Below are positions 5,573 to 6,429 of a stretch of 6,429 nucleotides of DNA, piece by piece. The stretch's first letter is position 1; each line of letters opens with the position of its first letter. The stretch is from Porphyrobacter sp. UBA7686 (GTDB lineage Bacteria > Pseudomonadota > Alphaproteobacteria > Sphingomonadales > Sphingomonadaceae), in assembly GCA_002482865.1 (NCBI GenBank), contig DLGU01000123.1:4815-11243 (forward strand). The letters are read 5' to 3'. The translations under genes and the position numbers were made by a program. The notes beneath the pieces were generated by a model. The model was not told where the DNA came from. It ran no database searches and saw only the letters and a list, made by a program, of their open reading frames with translations.

Positions 5573-6429
5573 ATGTCGACCGGCACGCGCCTGGCAGGGC
5601 TGCTGCTTCTCACCACGTCGCTCACCTTGCCGTCTGTTCTGCATGCGCAGGATGTGCCGCAGGAAGAGGAAGCGGCGCAGGACCCGCTTACCCAAGAGGT
5701 GGAGGGCGAGCCTCCGGCTGAGGATTTGCAAGAAACCGATATCTCGGTTCCGGGCGGCGGGATCATCGTCACCGGACGGCGCAACCGCGATCCGGCGCGT
5801 AACTCAGGCCAGGTTCTGAGCGTGCTGAGCGAGGCCGATATCGCCCGTACCGGCGAAGGCGACATCGCCGGCGCGCTGGCGCGGGTCAGCGGCCTGTCGC
5901 TGGTCGGCAATGGCCGTGTCTTTGTGCGCGGTCTGGGCGATCGCTATTCGCTCGCGCTGCTGAACGGCCTGCCGCTCCCCAGCCCCGAGCCGCTGAGCCG
6001 CGTTGTCCCGCTCGACATCTTCCCGACCAGCGTGATCGCATCTTCACTGGTGCAGAAAACCTATTCGGCCAACTTCCCGGGCGAGTTCGGCGGCGGGGTG
6101 ATCAACCTCACCACCAAGGCGATCCCGACCGAGGACTTTCTCACCATCGGTTTCACCGGCAGCGGCGATACCGAAACAACCTTCCAGAACGGCCTGACTT
6201 ATTTCGGCAGCCGCTGGGACACCTTCGGCTTCGACAACGGCAACCGCGATTTCCCGACCGCGCTGCAAGGCCTGATCGCCAGCGGCACCCGCGTCAATGA
6301 TGCACCGATCGACGTGCAGCGCCAGCTCGCCGGGCAGATCATGCCGCTTAATCTCGTCACGCTTCAAAAGAATGACGAGCTGCCGATCAACTTCAGCGCC
6401 AACATCACCGGCGGCGCGTCGTTCGAGGT
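5573..6429 (+). CDS. TonB-dependent outer-membrane receptor, N-terminal 285 residues (runs off the window)
   Basis: This is an outer-membrane active transporter energised by TonB-ExbBD. Residues 1-25 are a signal peptide (LAGLLLLTTSLTLPSVLHA, cut before QD). Residues 26-63 are an acidic linker (QEEEAAQDPL, EVEGEPPAEDLQETD). IIVTGRR (64-70) is a TonB-box-like motif. The plug domain spans about 80-185: VLSEADIARTGEGDIAGALA, then GNGRVFVRGLGDRYSLALLN, PLDIFPTSVIASSLVQKT and FPGEFGGGVINLTTK. The beta-barrel begins after about 190 (ITGGASFEV at the edge). Such receptors are typically 700-1000 aa, so most of the barrel is outside the window. The VRGLGDRY...LLNGLPLPSPEPLSRVVPLDIFP block is typical of receptors paired with surface lipoproteins. 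The gene follows the lipoprotein on the same strand and is probably co-transcribed. Substrate cannot be told from the plug. Confidence 0.95.
   Translation, partial: MSTGTRLAGLLLLTTSLTLPSVLHAQDVPQEEEAAQDPLTQEVEGEPPAEDLQETDISVPGGGIIVTGRRNRDPARNSGQVLSVLSEADIARTGEGDIAGALARVSGLSLVGNGRVFVRGLGDRYSLALLNGLPLPSPEPLSRVVPLDIFPTSVIASSLVQKTYSANFPGEFGGGVINLTTKAIPTEDFLTIGFTGSGDTETTFQNGLTYFGSRWDTFGFDNGNRDFPTALQGLIASGTRVNDAPIDVQRQLAGQIMPLNLVTLQKNDELPINFSANITGGASFE

Noticed and set aside
1..6429. Searched for CRISPR arrays, tRNA/rRNA genes, insertion sequences and attachment sites
   Set aside because: No regularly spaced long repeats, tRNA-like folds, transposase genes or paired terminal repeats were seen by eye; the T4SS genes alone do not prove a mobile element in this window.

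Overview
GC-rich window with tightly packed genes, GTG starts and a TonB-dependent receptor of a type common in sphingomonads. This suggests an alphaproteobacterium, probably Sphingomonadales (Erythrobacter/Sphingomonas-like). The taxonomic call is inferred from protein style and cannot be proven from this sequence.

Left half, minus strand (1-3022): the front of a VirB-type type IV secretion (T4SS) operon in canonical order. It reads from right to left: a VirB1-like lytic transglycosylase (2357-3022), VirB2 pilin (2007-2318), VirB3 (1689-2000, GTG start) and the first 558 residues of the VirB4 ATPase (1676 to the window edge, with Walker A). Gaps of 38, 6 and 12 nt point to one transcript and coupled translation. 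virB2, virB3 and virB4 share one reading frame. Upstream of virB1 lies an 11-bp-period direct repeat resembling a PhoB box (3062-3079).

Middle: a small exported TPR protein (3190-3588, minus) is followed by a strong hairpin (3117-3155) that probably ends its transcript before the virB operon begins. A 320-bp divergent intergenic region (3589-3908) contains an AT-rich 11-bp tandem repeat, a plausible sigma70-type promoter and a near-perfect 16-bp palindrome that can also be read as a second Pho-box-like repeat.

Right half, plus strand (3909-6429): a 521-aa outer-membrane lipoprotein with a Thr-Pro linker and a beta-helix-like body carrying DDGVEFFGG and DDSLDVD motifs. It is followed, after a 98-bp gap with a hairpin, by a TonB-dependent receptor (5573 to the window edge, signal peptide, TonB box and plug present). 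The lipoprotein and receptor look like a matched surface-capture/uptake pair, with the divergent TPR protein as a possible third part. The substrate is not evident. The repeats give a testable but unproven hypothesis of phosphate-responsive control.
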